In this document: positions 34,684-45,985 of the stretch, piece after piece
How positions within the stretch are numbered: the stretch's first letter is position 1
Layout of the letters: every line of letters begins with the position of its first letter
Origin: Cymodocea nodosa
Taxonomy: Eukaryota; Streptophyta; Magnoliopsida; Alismatales; Cymodoceaceae
Direction: 5' to 3'
Assembly: GCA_036874045.1 (NCBI GenBank)
Contig: CM072344.1
Location: forward strand, 7,722,501-7,786,500
Length of the DNA: 64,000 nt
Program-made: the position numbers and the translations under genes
Notes under the pieces: model-generated
Told to the model about the DNA's origin: nothing
The model's input: the letters and a program-made list of their open reading frames with translations, nothing else
The model's database searches: none

Positions 34684-34698
34684 ATCTCCCCCTTTTTG
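34684..34698 (-). other. Polypurine tract of element C
   Basis: On the minus strand caaaaagggggagat, immediately next to the 3' LTR. A further copy of the tract type (gacaaaaagggggagaag) lies about 280 bp inside, near 34960-34977, and a shorter one near 34850. Confidence 0.8.
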
Positions 34699-35078
34699 AT
34701 AATGACAAAAAAACCTTTACATTTATTTACATGTATTTCACTCCCTAGTGTATTTCTATACATTTAGTCACATAAAGAACCAAATAAATAGGAATTAATC
34801 AAGACTATACTAACGTGCAGGGATTCCTCCCCCTGACTTTGTATTATCTTCTCCCCCTATCTGTGTGCTGAGAATTTCTTCATCTCTTTTAATAATTCTC
34901 TTACAGTTCTTGTTGGAAATACTGTAAGGGACATATACTTTACTAATTTCCAAAATCTTCTCCCCCTTTTTGTCATTATATAAAAAGGTGAGGATAGTAA
35001 AACTGATATTGAATATATCTTGCACGAGTAAGTTAGCAGAAAACAAGCTCCCATATGGTGAGCTTGATAAAAAAATAT
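34699..35078 (-). other. 3' untranslated region of element C
   Basis: Contains repeated purine-rich tracts (gggggaga on the minus strand at about 34850 and 34965) and no convincing gene. The overlapping open frame at 34810-35100 lacks recognisable motifs. Confidence 0.5.
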
Positions 35079-36550
35079 TTAAAGATCTAGTAAAGAACAT
35101 ATGCCTAGATTTCTTCTAATATGATTAAAAGTTGATTCATTTAAAGGTTTGGTGAAAATATCTGCAAGTTGATTTTCTGTTGGCACAAACTTAAGTGAGA
35201 TGTTCCCTTTTTCCACATGATCTCTTAGAAAATGATGTCTAATCTCGATATGCTTGGCTCTGGAATGAAGTACTGTATTCTTAGATAGACTAATTGCACT
35301 ACTGTTATCACAAAATATGATTGAGTTTTGAATTTTCAGTCTGTAATCTGCTAGAGTTTGCTGCATCCAAAGAATTTGGGCACAGCACAGTCCTACTACA
35401 ATATACTCGGCTTCAGTAGTAGATAAAGCAATACAATTTTGTTTCCTACTAAACCAGGAGATTAAAGAATTTCCAAGTAGTTGACAAGTACCACTAGTGC
35501 TTTTTCTGTCAGATCTGCTACCTGCATAATCTACATCACTATAGCTTGTTAAAATCAAATTACTGTCAACTAAGTAGAATAGTCTCAAATCTTTTGTTCC
35601 TTGTAGATATCTGAAAATCCTTTTGACTGATTTCAAGTGAGATTCCTTTGGTGATGCTTGAAATCTAGCACACAAGCATACACTGAACATAATATCTGGC
35701 CTGCTAGCTGAAAGGTATAACAGGGATCCAATCATACCTCTATATTGCTTTTGATCCACTACAACACTTGAATCATCCATTTCCAGTTTAATACTTGAAC
35801 TCATTGGAGTATTTGTAGGTTTGATGATTTCATAACCAAATTTCTTCAACATCTCTTTATAGTACTTGTCTTGGTTGACAAAAATTCCATTATGCACTTG
35901 ATGAATCTGTAATCCCAAGAAAAACTTCAACTCTCCCATCATGCTCATTTCGAATTTATTTTTCATCAAATTCTGAAATTCATGACAGAGATCTTTTAAA
36001 GTGGCTCCAAAGACTATATCAACAACATAAATTTGTACAATCAAAATATGCACATCAAAAGTTTTGATAAACAAAGTGTTGTCCACTTTGCCTATAGAGA
36101 AATTGTTTCCAGTTAAAAACTTTTTCAATTTCTCATACCAAGCTCTGGGTGTCTATTTTAGACCATAAAAAGCATTTCTTAGTTTGAAGACATGATTCAG
36201 CTTGAATTCATCTTCAAATCCAGGAGGTTGTTTGACAAACACTTCTTCTTGAATTTCTCCATTTAAGAAGGTACTTTTCACATCCATATGAAACAATCTT
36301 ATCTTCATACTACTTGCAAAAGCAAGCAACATTCTGATAGTTTCAATCTTGGCTACGGGAGCAAAAGTTTCTTCATAGTCAATACCTTCCTATTAATTAT
36401 AGCCTTGAGCAACTAATCGAGCTTTATTTTTGAGAATATTACCTTCTTCATCTAATTTATTTTTGAAAATCCATTTAGTTCCAATGATGGATTTTCCTAC
36501 AGGTTTTTCTACTAGTTCCCAAACATTATTTTTCTAGAACTGATTTAATT
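35079..36550 (-). pseudogene. Reverse transcriptase-RNase H (element C)
   Basis: The N-terminal RT part (36129-36550) has several stops, including GLK-stop-TPRAWYEKL. From 36128 an open frame of 349 codons covers the RT C-terminus and all of RNase H: FEMSMMGELKFFLGLQ, TPMSSSIKLEMDD, YRGMIGSLLYL, SRPDIMFSV, HLKSVKRIFRYLQGT, TTEAEYIVV, FCDNSSAISLSKN, ADIFTKPLN. The catalytic YVDD box reads YVVD, so one essential aspartate is lost. The RNase H part looks complete. It closes at 35079 in GICSLLDL. Confidence 0.88.
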
Positions 36551-38141
36551 CTTCCTACATAGCCATTGTCCAATAGGTATCCTTACATGCTTCATCTACT
36601 AATTTTGACTCTATTTCTAACACAAATGCACAAAAATTGTAGATATCTTGTGCTTTGCTTCTAGTTTGTACCCCTTTAGATATATTTCCAATAATTTGTT
36701 TCTCGAGATGATCAGATCTAAACTTCCAACTATTATGATTCTGATATCTATTGTTGAGATTCTGGTATGACACTTGTGAATTGAGTTTCTGCTTGCAGTT
36801 ATCATCTTCAAAGTATTCATTTTCACTATCATTTTTAATCTTCAACTTTTTGAAATTCTGGATCAGATCATCATCAAACTGAACATTTATACTTTCCTCC
36901 ACTCTTCCATCTTCAGCAAAATATACCCTGTAAGCTTTGCTTCTAGAGGAGTAACCAACAAGTATGGTAGGTTCAGACTTTGCATCAAACTTGTCTTTAG
37001 CATTTCCTGTATTTAAGACAAAGCATTTGCATCTAAATGTCTTATAATAGCCAACATTTGGAGTTTTATTGAACCAAATTTCAAAGGGTGTCTTATTCAA
37101 TATGGATCTAATGTGTGTTCTGTTGGAAATGTGACAAGCTGTTCCTAAAGCTTTTGTCTAGAGAAATTTAGGTAGATTCGTGGCATTTAACATAGTTCTA
37201 GCCATTTCTTGTAATGTCTTATTTTTCCTTTCTACTACTCCATTTTGAGCAGGAGTTTTAGGACAAGAGAATTCATGTAGAATTCCAAATGAATTGCAAA
37301 TGTTTTCAAATTCTCCTCCATGATCACTTCTGATTTTCTTCATTGTTAGTTCCTTCTGATTTTGAACTCTTATGTAGAAATTCTTGAACTCATTGCAAGT
37401 TTCATTTTTATGTGTCAAAAATATTACCCAAGTTAATCTAGAGAAATCATCAACAATAACAAAGGTATATTTTTGACCCTCAAGACTTGAAACTTGAGAG
37501 GGACCAAATAAATCCAAATGTAACAGTTCCAATGGCCTTTTGGTGGTAAAAGCATTTTTGCTGTGAAGGGCAGTTCTCTTCTGCTTCCCTAGCATACACT
37601 CACTACATACTCTATCTTTCTTAAAAGTGAGTTTAGGTAGACCCCTAACAAGATCACCTGTGGATAGTTTCCTGATATTCTTCATACTGATATGGCCAAG
37701 TCTTCTATGCCACACCCAATCATCTTCACTAGTTGCTACCAAACAAGAATTGCTTGCAAAATTTTCACATGGAAAGTTTAATGTATAAATTGAGCAATTT
37801 CTAAAACTAGTAAATTTTGTTTCATTCGAGGTTGGATCAATAATGAAACAATTTTCAGCATTAAAAGAAATAGTATAACCTTTATCACATAATTTTCCTA
37901 CACTTAACAAATTTTGTTTTAATCCATTTACATGTAAGACATTCTCAATTATACCATTTTCCGATGTAATATTTCCTATTGCAATTATTTTACACTTTTC
38001 ATTATTTCCAAACTTAACAGATCCTGAACTTAAGTTTTTAACAAAGTCAAGAAAACTTTTCTTACCTATCATATGCTTTGAGCATCCATTGTCCACGATC
38101 CATTTAGTTGAACGTGCTTGAAACTCCTTGTCACTTTGCAA
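36551..38141 (-). pseudogene. Protease-integrase (element C)
   Basis: One frame interrupted by a TAG at 37155-37157 (PKFL-stop-TKALGTACH, where Trp is usual). Protease begins KWIVDNGCSKHMIGKKS, with Asp-Asn-Gly where copia proteases usually have Asp-Ser-Gly. Pre-integrase carries WHRRLGHISMKNI and CSECMLGKQKR (H-H-C-C). The catalytic core has LHLDLFGPSQV, RSDHGGEFEN and NGVVERKNKTLQ, giving the D, D and E residues. The C-terminal part includes FEIWFNKTPNV and the linker QIIGNISKGVQTRSK. Near-complete, but not translatable through. Confidence 0.88.
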
Positions 38142-38142
38142 A

Positions 38143-38640
38143 TCATATTGAAATTAAAGTTTTTGGTACCCAAATCTTCTTGGGTCTAGTAGAGTTAGTC
38201 CTTAAAACATTAAATCTATTGCCTCTTGGCAGCCACATATGACCTGATCTTTGTTTGATGGAAAACACAATGGTGCCATCTCTATAAGATCGAATCACTC
38301 CACCACAATGAGGTATTTCCTGTGGTGTAGCATACCCTAGGCCATATTTATTCCCATTTGATCGTTGAGATCCTATTATTTTATTTAATCCTTTTTGACC
38401 TTGAGTAAATTTACATATGGTATCTTTCAAATCTGATATAGTAGTTAATAGATTTTTATTTTCATCTTTTAATTCAATGTTAACACAACTATACTTATCT
38501 AAATTTGATTTTAGATTTCTATTTTCAACTATAGTTGATTCTAATTCAGCAAATGAATTTTCTAAGCAATGATTTAATCTTTTAATTTCTTTCTTAAAAT
38601 CTCTACACTTCACATATAAATTATCTACAATAGACAGAAG
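38143..38640 (-). pseudogene. Gag-pol coiled-coil linker (element C)
   Basis: 156 open codons in a different frame from gag and PR. A Leu/Glu/Asn-rich coiled coil (KKEIKRLNHCLENSFAEL) is followed by GNKYGLGYATPQEIP, then RPKKIWVPKTL just before protease. The same layout is seen in elements A and D. Single-base frameshifts at both edges separate it from its neighbours. Confidence 0.75.
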
Positions 38641-38651
38641 ACTGTTTATGT

Positions 38652-39689
38652 CTAAATCATCATGCTCATTTTCTGAACAAGAGGAAGTAGAGCATACCTC
38701 TTGTGCTGCAAAACAAACATTAGTTGCAGCTTCATCTTCAGAATCTGACGAACAGCTTGAAGAGTGTCATCCCACGTAGCTTTGAGAGCCATCTTCTTTT
38801 TGTCCTTCAATCTCTTCTTCTTATCTCCTTGATCCTCTTTTGTCTGAAATGGACAAAAGGTCTGTATGTGCCCTTGCTTTTTACATTTGAAACATGTAGG
38901 GACAGTTCTTTTAGAAGAGTTGGGCTTATTCTTTTTCTTCATAAACTTTCTGAAGTTCCTTACCAACAACATGATCTCATCATTATCTGAGCTTGGAGCT
39001 TCTTCTGTAGATGGAAATGCTATTTGATTTTTCTTTTCAGTTTTCTTTTCAACAACTCCTTCTTGCTCTTTCTAGTCCTTCATCTGAACTTTGTGAGCCA
39101 GAAGATTGCCCAACAGTTCTTCAATTGTGTAGTTGTTGAGATCCTTGGAATCTTGAATAGATGTAGACTTCTGTTTCCACTCAACAGTTAAGCTCCTCAA
39201 GATCTTCTGTACCTATTCACGTGAAGAGAATTCCTTTCCCAAGCCTTTCAAACTGTTAATGATTTCAGTAAATCTTGAAAACATTTTAGTTATGTTTTCA
39301 TTGCCATTCATTTTAAATAGTTCAAGTTTTCTCAACAGGATACTGATTTTTGTATCCTTAACTTGGCTTGTACCTTCGTGAGTAACTTGAAGGATTTTCC
39401 AAGCCTCATGAGCAGACTTACATGTAGATACTTTATTATATTGATCAGGAGTTAGTGCACAATAAATGGCATTCAACCCTCTAGTATCCAACTAGATGGG
39501 TTTCTCATCCTCCTCAAACCAGTTCATAACATCACTGGTTGGAAGTGTAGTTCCAAGAACAACAATCTTCCAGAGTTTAACATCAGAACTCCTAAGGAAG
39601 CACTCCATTCTATTCTTCTAATAGTTATAATTGGAACCATCGAATAGAGGAGGTCTGTGAATGTTTTGTCCCTCAGCAAATTGAGCCAT
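38652..39689 (-). pseudogene. Copia gag (element C)
   Basis: Start ATG at 39689 (MAQFAEGQNIHRPPLFDGSN). UBN2-type Gag core: GLNAIYCALTPDQYNKV, AHEAWKILQVTHEGTSQVKD, ITKMFSRFTEIINSL, LVQKILRSL region, then a zinc knuckle CFKCKKQGHIQTFC at about 38860-38901. In-frame stops include TAG at the YWK position and before LDTRGL. Gag forms the virus-like particle and binds genomic RNA. Its start lies 40 bp inside the primer-binding site. Confidence 0.85.
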
Positions 39690-39726
39690 AAATCCAAATG
39701 GTTAAATCTTATGAAGGATTAACCAA

Positions 39727-39739
39727 GCTTTGATACTAA
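39727..39739 (-). other. Primer-binding site of element C
   Basis: Minus-strand TTAGTATCAAAGC just inside the 5' LTR, close to TGGTATCAGAGC, the complement of initiator tRNA-Met used by most plant copia elements. Confidence 0.75.
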
Positions 39740-39740
39740 T

Positions 39741-41526
39741 TGTTAGGATCGGTAGGCTCACTAGAGGGGGGGTGAATGGTGAAAATGTGTAGTTTTTAAA
39801 ATTCTTTTGATGTTGAATCAAATGATTCAACAGAAATGTAATGAGATGAAATTAAACAAATGCAAATCAGAGAGAAAAGAAACACAGCAAATTTTTAGGT
39901 GGTTCACCAACTTGGCTAGTCCACCCCCAAGATTCACTTGGGCTTCACTAAGTGTTTCAACACTTACACACTTGCTTTCAGGTCAAAGCAAGAACCAACT
40001 ACACAGAAGTTTTTAGGTATAAACTTCAATAAACCAACCTCTAGAGTTTTCAGGTCAAAACTCAAACCAACACTGAATGTAGCTTTTAGGTTGAAGCCAC
40101 GAACCAACAGCTTGAATCTTTCAATCAGAGTTTTGGCGCATAGAGCTTTTTCTGCAGTAGGTCTTTAGAATATTCTTCACAGTTTGCAGACTTGAGTGTA
40201 ATTGGAATTGGAGTGTAGCTCACTATATATGGTATATCCTTTATCTCTATATTTTCCTTTCTTAAACTCCTCATATTTATACCAAAGGTATAATGATCAT
40301 ATTTCTCTATCAATAGATGTATTCTGCTGTACTTGATTAGACACCAGTCAAATATGGTAAGTTACCGTTCAGAAAGTTATTTCAAGATGTCTTACCGATT
40401 TTCCTAACCTTTCGGATAGTTAGCTGTGTAACTCTTCGAAGAAAATCTGTAACTCACCGAAAGATCACTTAAACCTTTCTACTAGGTAGGATTCCAGAAT
40501 ATTTACTACGAGCTGTCATTCAATCAGATACTTATAACTGTAACTCACCGAACAATTATATAACTGTCGGATAGTTGGCTATAGTAACCCTTTGTTAACT
40601 TTCCGATTGCTTCAATTCAACATGTGCATAAAAGGCTGACTTAAGTTTTGGATGGTTATCTCTGTAACTCACTGAAATGCTTTAGGATTTCGGATAGTTA
40701 TCTTTCTAACTCTCCGAAAACTTATTTGAGCTTCTCTTTGGAATTCTACATGTGGGAAATTCAATGACTTAAGTTTCAGATGGTTATCCCTATAACTCAC
40801 TGTAACACTTCAGGATTTCGGATAGTTATCTTTCTAACTCTTCGAAAACTTATTTGAGCTTCTTTCTGGAATTCTACACGTGGGAAATTCAATAACTTAA
40901 GTTTCGGATAGTTAAACTGTAACTTATCGAAACTCTCTTTGAAATTTTGGATAGTTATTTAACTCTCTGATTTTCCCTTTTAAGCTTTCAACTGCCAACT
41001 TCTCCATTTTGCACGTGCATAATAAAATGACTTAAGTTCCAAAAAGTTATATCTGTAACTTACCGAAAAACTCGAATAGTTATCTAACTCTTCGACAAGT
41101 CCTTTAAGCTTCCGTTCTGTATTTGTGCACGTGATTTATTGAATGACTTAAGTTTCGGATAGTTAGCCTTTCCAACTTTCTGATTATCCTTTTTCTTTCG
41201 GATAGTTAACTCCTTAACTCTTCGATCATTCAACCAACTTAACTGTCCGATTATTTAACTCTCCGAAGGCTTTGAAAAATTTGGGAAGTTATCCTTCTAA
41301 CTGTCCGATAGTCTTGTAGCTGTTTTACTCTTCGGATACTTGGACATGTAACTATCCGATTTTCCTATAGCTTTAAGGTAGTATCTTCTAGAACTTCCTC
41401 CATCTATTCGTTTGTTTGGAATTTGTTCTATTTGCCTTCTGATCTAATGCTACTCTGACTTAACTGTGAAATACAATATGTTTCCTCACATAGGTTTTGC
41501 ATTATCAAAATACTCGGGTTCTAACA
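39741..41526 (-). repeat. 5' LTR of element C
   Basis: 1,786 bp, near-identical to 32863-34683 over most of its length with a few small deletions. A leader hairpin array is at 39971-40100 and TATAAAT on the minus strand near 40275. U3 hairpin words fill about 40340-41370. Confidence 0.88.
39971..40100 (-). repeat. Tandem hairpin array in LTR C leader (5' copy)
   Basis: Four hairpins at 39971-39992, 40006-40027, 40044-40063 and 40079-40100. Plus-strand stems are cttgcttt/aaagcaag, gaagttt/aaacttc, gagtttt/aaaactc, and gtagctt/aagccac (one mismatch, which becomes G-U on the sense strand). Loops share (C/T)AGGT. Units are separated by ACCAAC (GTTGGT in the sense direction). Confidence 0.8.
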
Positions 41527-41531
41527 TAACT

Positions 41532-42150
41532 ATCCGAAAATACAAGGCTTTTGGAGAGTTTAAAAGATAGCTAGTTGAATGATCGGAGAGTTAAGGTGCT
41601 AATTATCCTAAAGTTCAAGGAAATTGGAAAGTTAAGAAAGCTAACTATTCGAAACTTAAATCATTTAATTACCCACATGTAGAAATCCAGATAGAAGCTT
41701 AAAAGGATATCTCAAAGAGTTAGGAAGCTAACTATCCGAAAAACAAGAAGTTTCGAAAGGTTACAGATTTAACTATTTGAAACTTAAGTCACCCTATTAT
41801 GCATGTGTAGAAATAAGAAGATAGCAATCGAAAGCTTAGAAGAAGAATCAGGAGGTTACTATAGCTAACTATCTAAAAGTTGAAGATTTTTAGTAAGTTA
41901 ACAGTCATAACCATCCAAACTTAAGACACTTCACATGTATGCCTTAAAATCCCATGTGACATAGACAAAATGACTTAAGTAGATTTTCGGTGAGTTATGG
42001 TTATCCTTCAAAGAGTTACATAGCTAACCATCTAAAAATCAAAGGGAATCGAATGGTTACAAGTTGAATAGTATATAGAACGGTAACTTACTATTTTTGG
42101 GACTGACTACATAGTAAGTATAGTAGAAAACATCCATTAGAAGTGAATAT
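41532..42150 (+). repeat. Truncated copia LTR, right piece
   Basis: Continues the LTR begun at 32596: gttttggagagtt, gatcggagagttaagg and later tagtagaaaacatcc match 30500-31470 of the solo LTR. It breaks off at about 42150, well before the LTR 3' end. Confidence 0.65.
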
Positions 42151-42220
42151 GATTGTTTGGGGTTGTTAAGTTAATTCTTAAACTTGTCTAATTTGTTTTT
42201 ATGCTTATATCATTAATTAC

Positions 42221-45200
42221 TATAGGATCGTCTGTATCATAAGAGGAGGGGTGAATTGTGTCTTTAGTAATTAAAATACTAGTAGATAAAACAAGAGCAC
42301 AAAACACTCATAAATGTAATTCTATTTTTTATTTTTTATTTAAAGACAAAATTTACAATATCTTTTCAGCTTAATTCCCTTCTTGAAGGTTTTGATACAG
42401 TAATGTTCAATATACAATTCAAATAGAAAAACAAAGCTCTTATTCAAAACTAATTTTGAATTGTATAAAACCTGATCTTTATGCACATAGCTTCTTTCTT
42501 TCTCTTTACTCAGCTTCTGTATCTCTTCTTCTCTAGTTGTCAAATTTCCAGACTTCTTACATTTGCAGCTCCTTTTCTGAAATTGCTTGGAATTTCGAAC
42601 TTCTTCTAATGTTGGAGAATTTTTCAGAATATGAATATTCAAACTTAACTTTTCAGTTAGGGATCTAGATTGAATATTTAGACTTCATTTTTGAGATTGG
42701 GATCCTTTGTTGTAATGTAGCTCATATTCTCTATTAGTAGTCGAACTATGTCTTCACATTCAACATGTTCATCCACTTAATCCACAATCCATAATCCATA
42801 ATCCATGTACTAATTTTTTCTTTAATCCAAATTACTATCTATTTGAGTTTCCACTTTCTCCACTATAATTTGAATTTCCATGATCTCTTTTTGTAGATTC
42901 ATCGAGACTTTTATCTTCTTGGAGTGTTGTAGAATATCTTCTAAGTTTTCGATTTAGTCGAGCACTTATCCTTTAAGTCTTGTAAAAAGTTGAACACTGT
43001 TTAGAATGAAAAAATGCATATTATTAACGGTTAAATGATGGTTAATTGCATAATATTTAGCTTATCATATGAGAATTAAGCCATTATGTTATAATTGCAC
43101 TGTTATATACTTTAATTGAAGAATCTACTTAATTTTGGGGAATTAATGTTAATTTAGTATATTTCTGAACTATCGGTAAGTTGCAGGCTGTGAAATTCTT
43201 AAGTATCCGAATTTTCTAATATTTCGGACAGTTATGTTTAACATACCAAACATATTTCGGATAGTTATGTTTAACAGACCGAACATGTGTCGGATAGTTA
43301 TGTTTAAATTGCCGAACAATTATGTTTTGAAAGAATATTTTATTATTTCCTGAAGTACATGTTTCAAAACCATAATGCATGACTTAAGTGAACTTTCGGT
43401 GAGTTATCTCTAACTATCCGAAATTGCAGCTGGGCATCGGACAATTACATGTATAACTCTCCGAAATCTCTTTTTATTTATAAAATAGCTGAGGACACGT
43501 GCCATGTTCTGGTAAAGTAACTTAAGTGGACTTTCGGTGAGTTATCTCTAACTATCCGAAATGCATCTGAGCATCGGATAGTTAGCTCTGTAACTCTCTG
43601 AAATGTTATTTTATGATTAAACTGCTGCTGACACGTGTCGAGATTTAGTAGATTTACTTAAGTTATATATCGGTGAGTTATCTTTAACTATCCGAAATGC
43701 ATCTAAGCATCAGATATTTAAGTTTATAAGTATCCGAAATGTACCTGAGCATCAGATAGTTAAATTTATGCACGTGTTTTATAGTTAAATCAACGAAGCA
43801 AGTCTGTTGAGTTATCTGTAACTCCACGGACTATTTATTTTCTAATATGCCACTGTAGTAGTTGCAGAAACAGGATAGTTGGAAGAAAAATCATGACTGC
43901 ACGTATCACGTAAGGAGAAGAAAGCATCGTCGTTGATATGAATGAGGGAAATCCAACCGACCATTCATGCAGAAGTAGTTACTACTGAAGAAATATAAAA
44001 GAAAAGAAGAAAAAGAAGAAAAGGGTGTGTGTGATTGATGGACGGCTAGTGTATACAGAGGAGGAGCACCGAGCTTTCTACAAACAGTATCAGTGATTCT
44101 CCGAAGTATCACACCAACCATCGTTACCACCACCATAATCACCAACCATCAGAGGTCTATGAGAATACTTTCTTGATGTCAGGTCGATTTCAAGCCAAAC
44201 ACAGTGCCTGACAACCACTATGAGGAGTGATCGTGTCGCGGGAAGGGAAGCCATTTTCATCAAGTGCCGACTCATATTTCAGGAGATCGTAAAACTTTTA
44301 GCCTTGGCTTCGGGTTGATGCCTGTATGCTGAATAGGAGATTATCTTGCAATTCTGGACTCGCGATTCTATAGGGAGAGGAGACAGAATTGTAAGTGGTT
44401 TAATTTTCAGTGGTGTAATCGTGTTGCAAGTAGTGTCAGAAGTATTTACTGTCGAGTGAGATTACTTTACATTTCACCTTTCGCCCATTTCCATGTTCAT
44501 ATTAAAACAAAATACCAAAAACAATTTATCTATGTTTGTATGTTATATTTGAGTGTTGTATTGTTTGTGTTGTATCATGATTAATGTTATCTTTGTCAAT
44601 GTTGTGATTGTTTTATGTTGTTTTAGTTTTACAGTTTACTGAAATTGGTTCGTTCAAAAGACTTAAAGATTTTAATGGTTACTGTTTGAATTATCTGAAT
44701 GTTAGTATTGCTTAATAATAAATCCAATGTTAACTAACATTAAAGAGCTTAATTGATGTTATTTACAATCTGTGGAATCGCCCAATGGTTGGCCAAATTC
44801 CTCTGTAAATAGCAGTATTAAAAAGAAAAGACAGGCTCGTGGAGTTAACTTAAGTCCACAAGGTTAGTCTGTTGAGTTAGCCATAACTCAACGAACTTTG
44901 TCCATTGAGTTAACTGTAATTCAACGGAGAGCTTATTGAATATATAAATTTGATTGTTGACAAACGAATAGTTCTCAAACTCTTCAGCAATTCCTTGTAG
45001 GATCGACCTATACTTGCACACTAATACAATAGACACTATGCACTTGCAGTTAAAGTACAAATTGGAATTAATATCTAAATTGTATTAAAGGTTGTTTGTT
45101 TACTTCTAAAAGAAAGAATAGGCATAAAGATAAATTAACTAAGTAAAAACAGAAGTAACAAATCCAAGTTTTTTTGGTACGTTATTGGAGATCTAATTAG

Positions 45201-45673
45201 ATATTCTAGTGTCGTGCTGGGAAAACACAAACAAACACTTATTTGTAACTCTTCGAGTTTTTGCACCTGCAAAACATAGCAAACTTATCTGTTTATTAGT
45301 CATTTGATAAAACTCGAAGACTTATCTATCCATGCGTATAAAAACTCGAACAGTTATCTAACTATTCAATTTTCATTACCGAACGCACATGGAAAACACG
45401 TGACAACTTAAAACATTAAAAACACACGTGCAGATAACTTAACTATACGAGTTTTTAACATACACTATTTGACAAAAATGAAACGTTAACTATCCGAAAG
45501 TTTAATTATCGAAAATCTAACTCTTCGGAAAACTTTAACTTATTCGACATAAAAATGAAACTTTCCGATAATCTGTTAACTATTATACTTAGAGAAATAT
45601 ACTTAGAGAATATTATTTAGACTTATTTAAAAACTTTAATAAAGCATATATCATCATAACAAAATTCCTAACA
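42221..45673 (-). repeat. 3' LTR of element E (copia type), interrupted
   Basis: On the minus strand it starts TGTTAGGAATTTTGTTATGA at 45673 next to a polypurine tract and ends ...CACCCCTCCTC...GATCCTATA at 42221. The net length is about 1.22 kb once the solo gypsy LTR 43008-45233 is removed. The start resembles LTR D (TGTTGAGTAATTTTGTTTTGATGATG). It contains ACTCGAACAGTTAT / TAACTCTTCGAGT-type inverted motifs. A 10-bp repeat (ccataatccataatccat) lies near 42787. Open frames inside it are not genes. Confidence 0.65.
43008..45233 (+). mobile_element. Solo gypsy LTR
   Basis: 2,226 bp from TGTTTAGAATG to ...CACAAACA, flanked by a perfect AACAC target duplication (43003-43007, 45234-45238). It is the fullest gypsy LTR in the window. 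U3 has three nearby 'tcgga(t/c)agttatgtttaa' words (43235-43310) and several tttcggtgagtta / taactatccgaaa hairpins (about 43393-43710). TATA is near 43993. End hairpins lie at about 44869-44930. Confidence 0.88.
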
Positions 45674-45688
45674 ATCTCCCCCTTTTTG
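45674..45688 (-). other. Polypurine tract of element E
   Basis: Minus-strand tcaaaaagggggagat beside the LTR, the same form as in element C. A second copy (caaaaagggggagaag) lies at about 45728-45744. Confidence 0.7.
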
Positions 45689-45985
45689 ATGATGTCAAAA
45701 CTTAATAAGTCAAAAATAATCTATCTCTTCTCCCCCTTTTTGGCATTATAAAAAAGTAAATAAAATGTAAGGAAGAAAAAGATTCTAAGTACATATCATT
45801 CAAAAAGATATTTTTAAACATGCATAACTGTCATGGATTAAGCATAAACTGTTTAAATATAAACAGTGAAAAATAATCACATGAGTATTAAATGCAGTAA
45901 ACAGTTTACATAATATTTTTGGTAACAAATTTCAATACATAAATTATGTAATACATAATTTGTATAATCACAAGCCTCTTTGTCT

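Larger units (their letters stand above)
32863..41526 (-). mobile_element. Complete Ty1/copia element C (SIRE-like)
   Basis: 8.66 kb with LTRs at both ends (32863-34683 and 39741-41526), primer-binding site at 39727-39739, polypurine tract at 34684-34698 and a perfect 5-bp target duplication TAACT (32858-32862 and 41527-41531). Gene order on the minus strand is gag, coiled-coil linker, PR, IN, RT, RH. Long LTRs, UBN2-type Gag and a coiled-coil linker fit the SIRE/Maximus group. There is no accessory ORF. Several stops, two frameshifts around the linker and a lost RT aspartate make it inactive. Confidence 0.9.

Noticed and set aside
33062-40168. A 76-codon plus-strand open frame conserved at 33062-33292 and 39938-40168
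   Set aside because: It lies antisense within both LTRs of element C over the tandem hairpin array; conservation follows from LTR identity, and the solo LTR at 30319 has a different open frame over the same repeats.
42340-42642. Minus-strand open frame with Lys/Glu-rich stretch, briefly considered an accessory ORF N-terminus
   Set aside because: It lies inside the LTR of element E between its terminal motifs and does not align with the accessory proteins beyond a few charged residues.
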